Shown here piece by piece: positions 32,429 to 40,922 of a stretch of DNA of 45,656 nt. Each line of letters begins with the position of its first letter. Position 1 is the stretch's first letter. The DNA comes from Betaproteobacteria bacterium RIFCSPLOWO2_12_FULL_68_20 (GTDB lineage: Bacteria; Pseudomonadota; Gammaproteobacteria; Burkholderiales; SG8-39), in contig MERQ01000037.1 of assembly GCA_001770655.1 (NCBI GenBank), forward strand, positions 1 through 45,656, read 5' to 3'. The position numbers were made by a program, and so were the translations under genes. The notes beneath the pieces are model-generated. The model searched no databases. It was given only the letters and a program-made list of their open reading frames with translations, and had not been told where the DNA came from.

Positions 32429-34075
32429 ATGGCGACCGACGAAGCTCTCGAAGGGTACGTACCTTTCCCGCCGGAATTCGCCGAGCGGTACAGGCGCCTG
32501 GGCTACTGGGAACCGAAGACGTTCGGCGAGCGGCTGGACGACTGGGCGGCGCGCTTCGGCGAGCGCACCGCGATCGTCGCGGGCGAGGAGCGCGTGAGCT
32601 ACCACGAGCTGTCGCGGCGCGCGGACCGGCTGGCGGGCGCGCTCGCCGCGCTCGGCGTGCGCAGGCGCGACCGGGTGCTGCTGCAGCTGCCGAACACGGT
32701 CGAGTTCGTCTGCCTCAGCTTCGCCCTGTTCAGGATCGGCGCGCTGCCGATCATGGCATTGCCCGCGCACCGCGAGGCTGAGATCCTGCGGCTGCTGCAG
32801 TTTTCCGAGGCGGCGGCGTACTGCGCGCCGGCGAGCTGGCGCGGCTTCGACTACGGCGCGATGATCCGCTCGATCGCGCCGAAGGCGCCGGCGCTGAAGC
32901 ACGTCGTGATCGCCGGCGCGGCGCCTGCCGGCACCGTGCCGCTCGACGAATTGCTGCGCGCGCGGGAGGCGGCGCTGCCCGAGGGGCCGGAGCCCTCCGA
33001 CGTCGCGCTGTTCATGCTCTCGGGCGGGACCACCGGCCTGCCGAAGCTGGTGCCGCACACGCACGAGGACTACGCCTGCGTCATGAACCTGGCGGCCGGG
33101 CACTCGGGCCTCGCCGAGGACTCGGTGTTCCTCGCCGTGCTGCCGATCTCGCACAACTTCTCCTTCGGCACGCCGGGGGTGCTGGGGGCGCTTTCGCGCG
33201 GCGCGAAAGTCGTGCTCGCGCCGACTCCCAGCCCGGAGAGCGCGTTCCCGCTGATCGAGCGCGAGCGCGTGACGATCACCTCGTGCACGCCGGCGGTGGC
33301 GATCCAGTGGCTCGACTCGCCGCTGCGCGAAAGGCACGACCTCTCCTCGCTGCGGGTCATGCAGGTCGGCGGATCGAGGCTGCCTGCCGAAGTGGCCAAG
33401 CGCATCAAGCTGGAGCTCGGGGTGACGGTGCAGCAGGTCTACGGCATGGCCGAGGGGCTGAACAACATCACGCGGCTCGACGATCCGGAGGAAGTGCGCT
33501 TCAACACCCAGGGCCGGCCGCTGTGTCCTGCGGACGAAGTGCTGGTCGTGGGCTGGGACGGAAAGCCGGCGCCGCCGGGCGAACCCGGCGAGCTGGTCAC
33601 GCGCGGGCCGTACACGATCCGCGGCTACTACCGCGCGCCCGAGCAGAACGCGCAGGCGTTCACGCCCGACGGCTTTTACCGCACCGGCGACGTGGTGCGC
33701 ATGACGCCTTCCGGCAATTTCTGCGTCGAGGGCAGGATCAAGGACCTGATCAACCGCGGCGGCGAGAAGATCTCTGCCGAGGAGATCGAAAGCTACATGC
33801 TCGGCCATCCCGCGGTGCAGAACGCCGTGGCGGTGGCGATGCCCTGCCGCGTGATGGGCGAGCGCGTCTGCGCCTACGTGATCCCGCGGCCCGGCGCCTC
33901 GCTCACACTGGAGGAGCTGCGCGAACACCTCGAGCGGGCCGGGATCGCGAGCTTCAAGTTTCCCGAGCGGCTGGAGCTGGTGGAGAGCTTTCCGCTCACC
34001 AGCGTCGGCAAGGTGAGCAAGAAGGCGCTGCGCGAGGACGTCGCCGCCAAGCTGGACGCCGCCAAGGCGGCCTGA
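32429..34075 (+). CDS. Aryl-acid adenylating enzyme, EntE/salicylate-CoA ligase-like
   Basis: The 548-residue ANL-family enzyme starts MATDEALEGYVPFPPEFAER; the YVPFPPEFAERYRRLGYW opening is that of 2,3-dihydroxybenzoate-AMP ligases (EntE/DhbE) and salicylate activators. Motifs include LSGGTTGLPKLVPHTH (P-loop), LPISHNFSFGTPGVLGAL, VQQVYGMAEGLNN, the hinge GRIKDLINRGGEKISAEEIE and the C-terminal lysine in SVGKVSKKALRED. No aryl carrier protein or siderophore gene is near, so it more likely makes a CoA thioester of a hydroxybenzoate for degradation. The EthD gene follows after 17 bp. An in-frame ATG at 32372 would add 19 residues. Confidence 0.82.
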   Translation: MATDEALEGYVPFPPEFAERYRRLGYWEPKTFGERLDDWAARFGERTAIVAGEERVSYHELSRRADRLAGALAALGVRRRDRVLLQLPNTVEFVCLSFALFRIGALPIMALPAHREAEILRLLQFSEAAAYCAPASWRGFDYGAMIRSIAPKAPALKHVVIAGAAPAGTVPLDELLRAREAALPEGPEPSDVALFMLSGGTTGLPKLVPHTHEDYACVMNLAAGHSGLAEDSVFLAVLPISHNFSFGTPGVLGALSRGAKVVLAPTPSPESAFPLIERERVTITSCTPAVAIQWLDSPLRERHDLSSLRVMQVGGSRLPAEVAKRIKLELGVTVQQVYGMAEGLNNITRLDDPEEVRFNTQGRPLCPADEVLVVGWDGKPAPPGEPGELVTRGPYTIRGYYRAPEQNAQAFTPDGFYRTGDVVRMTPSGNFCVEGRIKDLINRGGEKISAEEIESYMLGHPAVQNAVAVAMPCRVMGERVCAYVIPRPGASLTLEELREHLERAGIASFKFPERLELVESFPLTSVGKVSKKALREDVAAKLDAAKAA

Positions 34076-34092
34076 TCGCAAGGAGCGTACCG

Positions 34093-34764
34093 ATGGTCAA
34101 GATCGTGATCTTCTTCAAGCGCCTGCCCGGAATGTCGGTGGAGGCGTTCCAGGAGCATTGGCGTACCACGCACGCGGACATCATCGTCGGGCTGCCGGGG
34201 ATCCGGCGCTACGTGCAGAATGTCCCGCTGCCGACGGCGTATCGCAAGGGCGAGCCGCCGTTCGACGCGGTCGCCGAATCCTCTTTCGACGACACGCAGG
34301 CCATGAAGGCCCTCGCAAGCACGCCGGAATACGCCGCGGTCCTCGCCGACGAGCCGAACTTCATCGACCGCGCGACCATGGGCTCGATCATCACGGAGGA
34401 GCACGTGGTGAAGGACGGCGAGCCTCCCGCCGGGGCGGTGAAGAGCGTCGATTTCGTGACGCACAAGGCGCAGATGCCGATCGACGAATTTTTCCGTTAC
34501 TGGCGCGAGGTGCACGGGCCGCTCATGGCGGCGGCGCCCGCGGTGCGCCGCTACCTGCAGTGCCACACGCGCCGCTCGGCCTACGCGAGCGGCAGGACGC
34601 CCGCCTACGACGGCGCTGCGATGAGCTGGTTCGACAGCACGCAGGCGCTGCGCGAGGCCGCGGCGACCCCGGAGTTCGCGCGCCTGCGCGAGGACGTGGC
34701 GAGCTTCGTCGCGCGCGAGCGCTCGCCGTTCGTGCTGGCGAGCGAGCGCGTGGTGCTCGGTTAA
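34093..34764 (+). CDS. Protein with two tandem EthD domains
   Basis: The 223-residue protein has two copies of the EthD ferredoxin-like alpha+beta barrel. The first, about 1-105, opens IVIFFKRLPGMSVEAFQEHW; the second, about 117-223, opens VDFVTHKAQMPIDEFFRYW. Each continues with an H-rich turn (HADIIVGLPGIRRYVQN; HGPLMAAAPAVRRYLQCH), as in EthD and related reductases. EthD proteins support ring or ether degradation, often with unknown chemistry. The tandem form could be a covalent version of the usual dimer. An AAGGAG ribosome binding site precedes ATG 34093, and it is probably cotranscribed with the EntE-like gene. Confidence 0.8.
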   Translation: MVKIVIFFKRLPGMSVEAFQEHWRTTHADIIVGLPGIRRYVQNVPLPTAYRKGEPPFDAVAESSFDDTQAMKALASTPEYAAVLADEPNFIDRATMGSIITEEHVVKDGEPPAGAVKSVDFVTHKAQMPIDEFFRYWREVHGPLMAAAPAVRRYLQCHTRRSAYASGRTPAYDGAAMSWFDSTQALREAAATPEFARLREDVASFVARERSPFVLASERVVLG

Positions 34765-34792
34765 AGAATCTTTGCGCAACGGAGGGTGATCG

Positions 34793-34935
34793 ATGCCTGA
34801 ACGAGCGGGCGCCAAGCCGATTCAAGATCTGCTCGAACGGCTGGCGCGCGTCGAAGAGCTGGGCGAGCTGATCCGGGTCGGGCAGCCCGTCGACTGCCAG
34901 GAGGAGATGAGCGCGATCAGCTACCTCCAGGCTCG
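34793..34935 (+). pseudogene. 5' fragment of a second UbiD-family decarboxylase
   Basis: From ATG 34793, with a GGAGG ribosome binding site, about 48 codons read as a UbiD N-terminus: IQDLLERLARVEELGELIRV, then GQPVDCQEEMSAISYL. Compare the complete UbiD at 27882 (RSWIAELEAAGELIRIDKPVD). After about 34935 the sequence is the antisense of livG, so the frame carries on to 35467 without UbiD content. The gene is cut by a rearrangement. It is the third gene of the EntE-like/EthD unit, so that operon has lost its decarboxylase. Confidence 0.75.
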
Positions 34936-35332
34936 CGAGCACTTCCATGGCCTCGTCGCGCACCTCGCGGTAGGTGCCCGCGCGGCGCCACATGCGCCCA
35001 CCGAGGCCGTGCCGTTCGGCGACGCCGAGCGCCACGTTGTCGAGCAGCGACAGCTCGGCGAACAGGCTCGAGATCTGGAACGTGCGGCCGAGCCCGCGCT
35101 TGACGCGCGCCTCCGGCGCCAGCCGCGTAACGTCTTCTCCTTCGAGCAGGATCGAACCGGCCGAAGGGCGCAGGTTCCCGGTCAGCATGTTGACGAGGCT
35201 GGTCTTGCCCGCCCCGTTTGGGCCGATGAGCGCGTGGCGCGCGCCCGCCTCGAGCCGCAGGTTGATGTCGTCGGCCACCGTGAGCGCCCCGAAGCTCTTG
35301 CGCAGGCCGCGCGTCTCGAGCCTGGCGTTCAT
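34920..35332 (-). pseudogene. livG: livG ABC ATPase truncated at its 3' end
   Basis: From ATG 35332 about 137 residues of a branched-chain amino-acid-type ABC ATPase are intact: the start RGLRKSFGALTVADDINLRL, Walker A GPNGAGKTS (38-46) and the family-specific RGLGRTFQISSLFAELSLLD. The homology ends near MEVLASLEVAD, and the frame continues into the antisense of the UbiD fragment. The LSGGQ signature, Walker B and the catalytic glutamate are lost, so it cannot be a working ATPase. It overlaps livM by ATGA. LivF and the substrate-binding protein are also absent from the window. Confidence 0.85.
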
Positions 35333-36312
35333 GCGCGGCTCCCGCGCAGCGCCTCGAGGGCCCGATCGGCAAGGCCGAGGATGCCGCCGCGCGCGAACAG
35401 CACGATCAGCACCAGCAGCACGCCGATCCCGAGGGTCCAGTATTCCGGCGACTGCTTGGCGAGGTAATCGCGCGCCACGATGTAGACGAGCGGGCCGACG
35501 AACGCGCCGTACAGGCGCCCGCTGCCGCCGAGCACCAGCATCACCAGGATCTCGCCCGAGAGCTCGAAACTCACTGTCGAGAGCCCGACGAACTGCGTGG
35601 TCTGGGTGAGCAGGGCGCCTGCGGCTCCGGCGAGCGCCGCCGAGAGCGTGTAGGCGCGCAGCCGCCGGCGGTACACCGGGGCGCCGACGGCCTGCATGCG
35701 CACGTCGTTCTCGCGCGTGCCGGCGAGCGCCACGCCGAAGGGCGAACCGACGATGGTGCGCACCAGCCACCAGCCGGCCGCGAGCACCGCAAGGCTGTAG
35801 AGAAACGCCGTCCTGCCGCGGAAGTCGAACTCGAACACGCCGAGGATCGGCCCGACGGGGACGTCGCTCAGCCCGTCGGCGCCCCCGGTGACCTCGGTCC
35901 ATTTGTTCGCCACTTCGAAGACGATCGACGCGATGGCGAGCGTGAGCATGAGCAGCGCGAGGCCGCGCGTGCGCAGCACCACCGCGCCGGTGGCGAGCCC
36001 GAACAGGGCGGCCGCAGCCGTGGCCGCCGCCAGTCCCGCGAGCGGATCGCCCCCGACCCGGACGGCGAAGATTCCGGCGGCGTACGCACCGAGCCCGAAG
36101 TACGCCGAGTGGCCGAGCGTCACGATGCCGCCGTAACCGAGGATCAGGTCGAGCGACAGCGCGAACAGGATGATGATCAGGACGTAGCCGCCGAGCGGCA
36201 CGTACGTCGGCGCGGCGAAGAACACCACGAGGGCGGCCGCCCAGGGCAGCAACTCCGCGGCACGCAGCCCGGGCGCGCTGGCGTAACCGGTCGCGGCGCG
36301 GGCGGCGGGCAT
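35329..36312 (-). CDS. livM: Branched-chain-type ABC transporter permease LivM
   Basis: The 327-residue membrane protein has about ten helices and the LivM signature LILGYGGIVTLGHSAYFGLG (about 57-76) and ALAGTRENDVRMQAVGAP (EAA-like loop), with GGSGRLYGAFVGPLVY near the C-terminus. It follows livH with no gap and overlaps livG by four bases. Such permeases in aromatic-degrading betaproteobacteria often take up aromatic acids rather than leucine; that is inference from context. With livG truncated the system is probably inactive unless another ATPase substitutes. Confidence 0.9.
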   Translation of the reverse strand: MPAARAATGYASAPGLRAAELLPWAAALVVFFAAPTYVPLGGYVLIIILFALSLDLILGYGGIVTLGHSAYFGLGAYAAGIFAVRVGGDPLAGLAAATAAAALFGLATGAVVLRTRGLALLMLTLAIASIVFEVANKWTEVTGGADGLSDVPVGPILGVFEFDFRGRTAFLYSLAVLAAGWWLVRTIVGSPFGVALAGTRENDVRMQAVGAPVYRRRLRAYTLSAALAGAAGALLTQTTQFVGLSTVSFELSGEILVMLVLGGSGRLYGAFVGPLVYIVARDYLAKQSPEYWTLGIGVLLVLIVLFARGGILGLADRALEALRGSRA

Positions 36313-37185
36313 CTACGCGCGCCCGAGCAGTCCGCGCGGCCGCCACAGCAGCAGCGCCATGGTCGCCGCGTAGATGAAGAACGCCCCGAACTGCGGCACC
36401 GCGTACTTGAAGGCGGTATCGCTGAGCCCGATCAGTAGCGCGCCGAGAAACGGTCCGCGCAACGTCCCGAGTCCGCCGAGCGCGACGACGATGAGAAAGG
36501 TCACCAGCTGTTCGAACGGGTACACGGGCGTGATGGCGATCAGGTCGGCGCCGAGCGCGCCGCCGAGCGCGGCAAGACCGCTGCCGAGCGCGAAGGTGAG
36601 GGTAAACAGGCGCCGGGTGTTGATGCCGACCGATTCCGCCATCGGCCCGTTGTCCACCGCGGCGCGCACCATCGCGCCCCAGCGCGTGCGCTCGAGGCCC
36701 GCCCAGAGCACCGCGATCAGCACCGCGCTCGATGCGATCACCGCGACGCGATAGGCCGGGAACTGGCGCTCGCCCAGCGCGATCTGTCCCTTGAGGACCT
36801 CGGGCAGCGGGGCCGCCTGCGGCAGCGGGCCGTAGGCGAGGCGCGCAAGCGCCACCGAGATGAAGATGAGGCCGATAGTGAACAGCACCTGCTCCAGCTC
36901 GCCGGCGCGGTACAGCCGCGCGTAGAGCGTGCGCTCCAGCACGGCGCTCGCGAGCGCTACCGCGACGCAGGACGCGGCGAGCGCCGGCAGCCAGGGCAGC
37001 CCGAGCTTCTGCGTCGCGGTGATCATGAGATAGCCGCCGGCCATGGCGAACACGCCGTGCGCCAGGTTGACGAAGCCCATCAGGCCCATCGTCACCGAAA
37101 GGCCGACCGAGATCGCGTACAGGATCATGCCGTAGGCGAGGCCGTGAAAGGCGATGCTGATGAGGCTGTCGGCGAGAGCGTGCAA
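36313..37185 (-). CDS. livH: Branched-chain-type ABC transporter permease LivH
   Basis: The 290-residue permease has about eight helices. Family motifs are LSVTMGLMGFVNLAHGVFAM (about 24-43), the EAA-like loop VRAAVDNGPMAESVGINTRR and VALGGLGTLRGPFLGALLIG. The start is taken as TTG 37185, preceded by GAGAGGTC, giving the expected length; longer frames upstream have no family likeness. It pairs with LivM. The upstream cupin gene lies 27 bp away on the same strand. Confidence 0.87.
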   Translation of the reverse strand: MHALADSLISIAFHGLAYGMILYAISVGLSVTMGLMGFVNLAHGVFAMAGGYLMITATQKLGLPWLPALAASCVAVALASAVLERTLYARLYRAGELEQVLFTIGLIFISVALARLAYGPLPQAAPLPEVLKGQIALGERQFPAYRVAVIASSAVLIAVLWAGLERTRWGAMVRAAVDNGPMAESVGINTRRLFTLTFALGSGLAALGGALGADLIAITPVYPFEQLVTFLIVVALGGLGTLRGPFLGALLIGLSDTAFKYAVPQFGAFFIYAATMALLLWRPRGLLGRA

Positions 37186-37211
37186 GCGCGACCTCTCGGT
37201 ATGCGCGTCAG

Positions 37212-37601
37212 CTAGGTTCCAGGTCGCGTTGGTGCGACGGCGTCCAGCAACCCGGTCGCCAGCTTGAGAAACACGATCGAGCAGCGCGCGGTGCCGAGGT
37301 TGCGAATGTCGTGGGGGACTCCAGGGCCGAAGCGGATCATCGTACCGGCCTCGAAAACGTGCTCGGTGCCGGCGATGCACATGTTCGCGCGGCCTTCGAC
37401 GACGTAGAAGATCTCGTCCTGCCGCGGATGGGTGTGCATCGCCGTCGACTGGCCCGGCTCGTAGCACACCATCTCGACGTCGATCTGCCCGCCCTTCACG
37501 AGCGCCTTGCGCATGCGCTTCCCGGTCGCGAATTCCTGCAGGGCGCCCAGGTCGAGAACCGCCGGGACCGGTGCGGCGTTCGCGAGCGTAGCGTGGTTCA
37601 T
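37212..37601 (-). CDS. Cupin-domain protein
   Basis: The 129-residue single-cupin protein has the two conserved motifs. The first is AMHTHPRQDEIFYVVEG (about 54-70), with His-x-His and Glu metal-ligand candidates; the second is IRFGPGVPHDIRNLG (about 89-103), with the last His. Small cupins bind a metal and may be dioxygenases, isomerases, decarboxylases or sensors. It is one of three cupins in this part of the window, all on one strand with a molybdoenzyme cluster. Its own role is not evident. Confidence 0.8.
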   Translation of the reverse strand: MNHATLANAAPVPAVLDLGALQEFATGKRMRKALVKGGQIDVEMVCYEPGQSTAMHTHPRQDEIFYVVEGRANMCIAGTEHVFEAGTMIRFGPGVPHDIRNLGTARCSIVFLKLATGLLDAVAPTRPGT

Positions 37602-37623
37602 CTCTGCCTCCCGATTCGGGACA

Positions 37624-38439
37624 TCAGCGCCCGAAGGCGAACGACCAGCTCACGCGCATGCGCTCCCCGCCGGCGACGCTGCCGGCAAGGGCGACCGATA
37701 CCGCGTCGCCCTCGACACGCTCGGGCCACAGCGCAAGATCCAGCCGATCGCCCATGTGAGTGGCGACCCGGAACTCGGCGCCGACGGCGAGCGTCTGCGG
37801 GCGCCGCCCGGCGCTCCACGAGCGGCCGAGCACCGCGGCGGACCAGTCCTCGAGCGTGGACTGGAACAGGTCGAACAGGCGCGCGAAATAGACCGCTCCG
37901 CCCGGATCGCAGTGTCCGTAGCGCACCAGTTGCTGCGAGCGGAATGCGTCGGGCGGTACGGCGCCGGCCGCAACCGGCGGAACGTCTTCCGCGGCCAGCG
38001 GCTCGAGGTAGCGCTCGGCGCGCGCGCGCAGCTCGCGCGGCATCTCGACCGAGCGTCCGCTGCGGCCCGAGATGATCGCGGTGGCGTGGCGCGCTCGGAT
38101 GCGCTCCTCGCCCGCCACGCGCCCGGTGAGGCGCATGCGGATGGAGCTGCGCCCGATGCGCGTCGGCGCAAGCTCGAGCTCGAGCTGCTCGCCGAAGCGG
38201 ACCGGTGCGAGGAACTCGCACTGCGTGCTCACGATCGGATTCCCGTAGCCGTGCTCAAGGAAGAACGCGGCGAACTGCATGCCGAGGCCGTCGCCGAACC
38301 AGTCCTCGACCGCGTCGTTGACGAGGTCGAAGAAGCGCGGCACCGACAGCGTCCCGGCCGGGTCGCAATGCGAGAAACGGATCTTCTGCGTGAGGACGAA
38401 GCACTCGGGCGCCGCTCGCCCGGGCGCCGGCGCCGTCAG
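37624..38439 (-). CDS. Tandem hotdog-fold acyl-CoA thioesterase (4-hydroxybenzoyl-CoA thioesterase-like)
   Basis: About 271 residues hold two hotdog domains. The first (about 20-140) has IRFSHCDPAGTLSVPRFFD and the second (about 165-270) VRYGHCDPGGAVYFARLFD; both keep the CDPxG aspartate motif of 4-hydroxybenzoyl-CoA thioesterases. Fused domains of this sort replace a homodimer. No ATG, GTG or TTG stands near the start. The upstream limit is CTG 38439, which overlaps the molybdoenzyme stop as CTGA; an unusual start or re-initiation is possible. A role in recycling CoA from aromatic or ring-opened thioesters is likely. Confidence 0.72.
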   Translation of the reverse strand: MTAPAPGRAAPECFVLTQKIRFSHCDPAGTLSVPRFFDLVNDAVEDWFGDGLGMQFAAFFLEHGYGNPIVSTQCEFLAPVRFGEQLELELAPTRIGRSSIRMRLTGRVAGEERIRARHATAIISGRSGRSVEMPRELRARAERYLEPLAAEDVPPVAAGAVPPDAFRSQQLVRYGHCDPGGAVYFARLFDLFQSTLEDWSAAVLGRSWSAGRRPQTLAVGAEFRVATHMGDRLDLALWPERVEGDAVSVALAGSVAGGERMRVSWSFAFGR

Positions 38440-40556
38440 ACGGCACTCACGCGGCACAGCAGCGCGCGCAGCTGGTAGGTGCCCATCGCCGGGTCGTACG
38501 GCGGGCCGTTGTCGGTGAGCACGTTGGCGTTCGATTTCCACACGCCGTACTCGGGGGCCGGCTCCTCGGGGAACCACCAGCCGTGCTCGGCGTTGACGAC
38601 GCGCGCATCGATCCCCTGCGAGAATTTCGCGCGCTGGCGGATGCGGCCGCGCCGCGTCTCGATCCACATCCAGCCGCCGTCGGCGATGCCGTGGCGCGCC
38701 GCGGTGTCCGGATGGATCTCGGCGCGCGGCTCGCGGTAGGCCTTCCTCAGGTTCGCGAGCTGCCGGTGCTCGGAGTTGAAGAAGAACGGGATGCGCCCGC
38801 CGGTGGTGAGAACGAGCGGGAACTCGCGCGCCACCTCGGGAGCGCTGAACGGGCTTTCGGGCGGCTCCTCGTAGTACGGCAGCGGCGCGTATCCAAGCTG
38901 CTCGAAGCGCGTCGAGTACAGCTCGATCCTGCCGGTCGGGGTGCGGAAGCCGCGCTCCTCGTACTTGCGGTAGCGGAAAGGCAGCTTGACGAAACCCTTG
39001 CGCTTCAGCTCGTCGAAGGTGAGCCCTACGCCGCCGTCGGCGAGCTGCCGGTCGAGCACCTCCTTCACCGGCTCCTCGCACAGCCCGAGCTTCATGCGGC
39101 GCGCGAGCGCGACGAAGATCTCCTCGTCCGACTTGCACTCGCCGATCTGCACCGTCTTCTGCTGCGCGAGCACGACGTTGGCCGCGATCGTGGGCAGCCC
39201 GACGATCTGATCCAGCTCCGGCCACGCGGCGGCGGGCAGCACGATGTCGGCGAGCTCGGCGGTCGGGGTCATGAACAGGTCCGCGCACACCATGAAATCG
39301 AGCTTGAGGAGCGACTCGTGCACCAGCCGGGAGTTGGCGTAGGTGGTGAGCGTGTTGTTGCCGAACACGAGGAACGCCTTGACCGGGTAGGGCTTGCCCT
39401 CGCGCATCGCCTGCAGCAGCGTCGGGATGTGCGCGGCGGGCAGATCGGCGCCCTCGCCGCCGAGCAGCCTGAAGCGCTCCGCGCCGAGGCGCTTGGCGCT
39501 CACCTCGGGGCCGAGGTTCTCGATCAGGCTCGGGAAGCGCCCGAGGCCCTTCATGCCGAACACCCAGCCGCCCGGCACGTCGATGTTGCCGGTGAGCGCC
39601 GGCAGCAGCGAGAGCGCGCGCACCGTCTGGATGCACTTCGGGGTGTGCTCGATGGCGCAGCCCCATTCGAGCATCGCGGGCTTGGTCTGCGCGAACAGGC
39701 GCGCCGCGGCCCGGATCTTGGGCGCGCTGACCCACGTGATCGGCTCGGCCCACTCGGGCGTGTAGCGCCCGACGTGCGCCGCGAGCGCCTCGAATCCGTG
39801 CGTCCAGCGCGCCACGAACTGCGCGTCGTAGAGCCGCTCGCCGATCAGCACGTTCAGCATCGCCAGCGCGAGCGCGTCGTCGGCGCCCGGGCGCACGCGC
39901 AGCCACACCTCGGCGCGCCTCGCGAGCTCGGTCTCGCGCGGGTCCACGACGATCAACCTGGGATTGGCGTCGAGCGCGTCGCGCACGTTGAAGCGCGTCT
40001 CGCCGTCGGGGCCCGAGTCGAGCGGATTGTGTCCCCAGTAAAGGATGCACTTCGGTGGCGTATCGCCGGTGAAGTCGCACACCGGGAAGTCGCCGAAGGT
40101 GAGCAGGCAGGTGTTGACGCGCGGATGGAAGCACTGCGCGAACCCCGGCTCGCACCAGTTCGGCGTGCCGAGCGCGTTCCCGAAGCGCGACACCCAGCGG
40201 ATGTGGTGGCGGCCGGTGCCGGTGCCGAGCGCGATCGCCTCCGGCCCGTACTGCGCACGGATCTCGAGCAGCCGCGCGGAGATTTCGTCCAGCGCCTCGT
40301 CCCAGGAAACGCGCTGCCAGCGCCCCGAGCCGCGCGCGCCCAGACGCCGCATCGGGTGCTTCAGCCGGTCGGGGTGGTACACGAGGTCGCGCGCGACCGT
40401 GCCGATCGGGCACAGGCGCCCGCGGTTGAGCGGCGATTCGGGATCGCCGCGCACCTTGACCAGACGGCCGTCCTGCACGTGCATCAGGGTGCCGCAGCCG
40501 CCGTGGCAGGCGCGGCAGACGCTCTTCAGGACCACCGTCGGGGCGGCGGCGCCCAC
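38436..40556 (-). CDS. Molybdopterin/tungstopterin oxidoreductase, acetylene-hydratase-like subgroup
   Basis: The 706-residue protein is of the DMSO-reductase fold and starts at GTG 40556. The N-terminal 4Fe-4S motif is C14-x2-C17-x3-C21-x27-C49. The metal ligand is probably Cys142 in FAQCFHPRVN, which aligns with the tungsten-binding Cys141 of acetylene hydratase as I recall it. Other segments are WDEALDEISARLLEIRAQYG, YWGHNPLDSGPDGE, FGNNTLTTYANSR and TPTAELADIVLPAAAWPELD. There is no Tat signal, no FeS partner subunit and no membrane anchor gene nearby. It may act alone in the cytoplasm, perhaps in a hydratase-like or hydroxylating reaction. PadB-like enzymes are an alternative relative. 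Confidence 0.85.
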   Translation of the reverse strand: MGAAAPTVVLKSVCRACHGGCGTLMHVQDGRLVKVRGDPESPLNRGRLCPIGTVARDLVYHPDRLKHPMRRLGARGSGRWQRVSWDEALDEISARLLEIRAQYGPEAIALGTGTGRHHIRWVSRFGNALGTPNWCEPGFAQCFHPRVNTCLLTFGDFPVCDFTGDTPPKCILYWGHNPLDSGPDGETRFNVRDALDANPRLIVVDPRETELARRAEVWLRVRPGADDALALAMLNVLIGERLYDAQFVARWTHGFEALAAHVGRYTPEWAEPITWVSAPKIRAAARLFAQTKPAMLEWGCAIEHTPKCIQTVRALSLLPALTGNIDVPGGWVFGMKGLGRFPSLIENLGPEVSAKRLGAERFRLLGGEGADLPAAHIPTLLQAMREGKPYPVKAFLVFGNNTLTTYANSRLVHESLLKLDFMVCADLFMTPTAELADIVLPAAAWPELDQIVGLPTIAANVVLAQQKTVQIGECKSDEEIFVALARRMKLGLCEEPVKEVLDRQLADGGVGLTFDELKRKGFVKLPFRYRKYEERGFRTPTGRIELYSTRFEQLGYAPLPYYEEPPESPFSAPEVAREFPLVLTTGGRIPFFFNSEHRQLANLRKAYREPRAEIHPDTAARHGIADGGWMWIETRRGRIRQRAKFSQGIDARVVNAEHGWWFPEEPAPEYGVWKSNANVLTDNGPPYDPAMGTYQLRALLCRVSAV

Positions 40557-40559
40557 GAT

Positions 40560-40913
40560 CTATGCGTCCTTCACCCTGGGGACGACCAGGTGGAAGAGCT
40601 TGAGCGTGCCCTGCGGCCCCGGCCGGATGGCGGCCGATTCCGCCGGCCCGAGGTAGATCCCGGCGCCCTTCGCCACCGGATAGTCCTTGCCCTGCAGCGT
40701 GATGACGCCTTCGCCCTCCATCAGGTAGACGAGCTGGTGGGCGTCGGCGGGAGATGTCGCGTCGAGGCGCTCCGCGCCGCGCAGCCAGCGCAGCATGCCG
40801 AGGACGTTGCGCGCACCGCACAGCTCGCGGTTGACGATTTCGGCCACTTCGCCGACGTTGCCGGCGGGCCGGTCGCGCCGGCATTCGGTGGTGCGGATGA
40901 AGGTGAGTGCCAT
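40560..40913 (-). CDS. Cupin-domain protein
   Basis: The 117-residue protein is a small cupin with HQLVYLMEGEGVITLQGKDY (about 59-78) and KGAGIYLGPAESAAIRPG (about 82-99). The first motif keeps only one histidine (ADAHQ) and the second has none at the usual place, so metal binding is doubtful; it may be a binding or structural cupin. It lies three bases upstream of the molybdoenzyme and downstream of another cupin, probably in one operon from 45211. Confidence 0.72.
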   Translation of the reverse strand: MALTFIRTTECRRDRPAGNVGEVAEIVNRELCGARNVLGMLRWLRGAERLDATSPADAHQLVYLMEGEGVITLQGKDYPVAKGAGIYLGPAESAAIRPGPQGTLKLFHLVVPRVKDA

Positions 40914-40922
40914 GTGCGCTCC

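Noticed and set aside
34936-35467. Continuation of the truncated UbiD frame as a 224-residue protein
   Set aside because: After the junction it is antisense to livG and livM and has no UbiD features.
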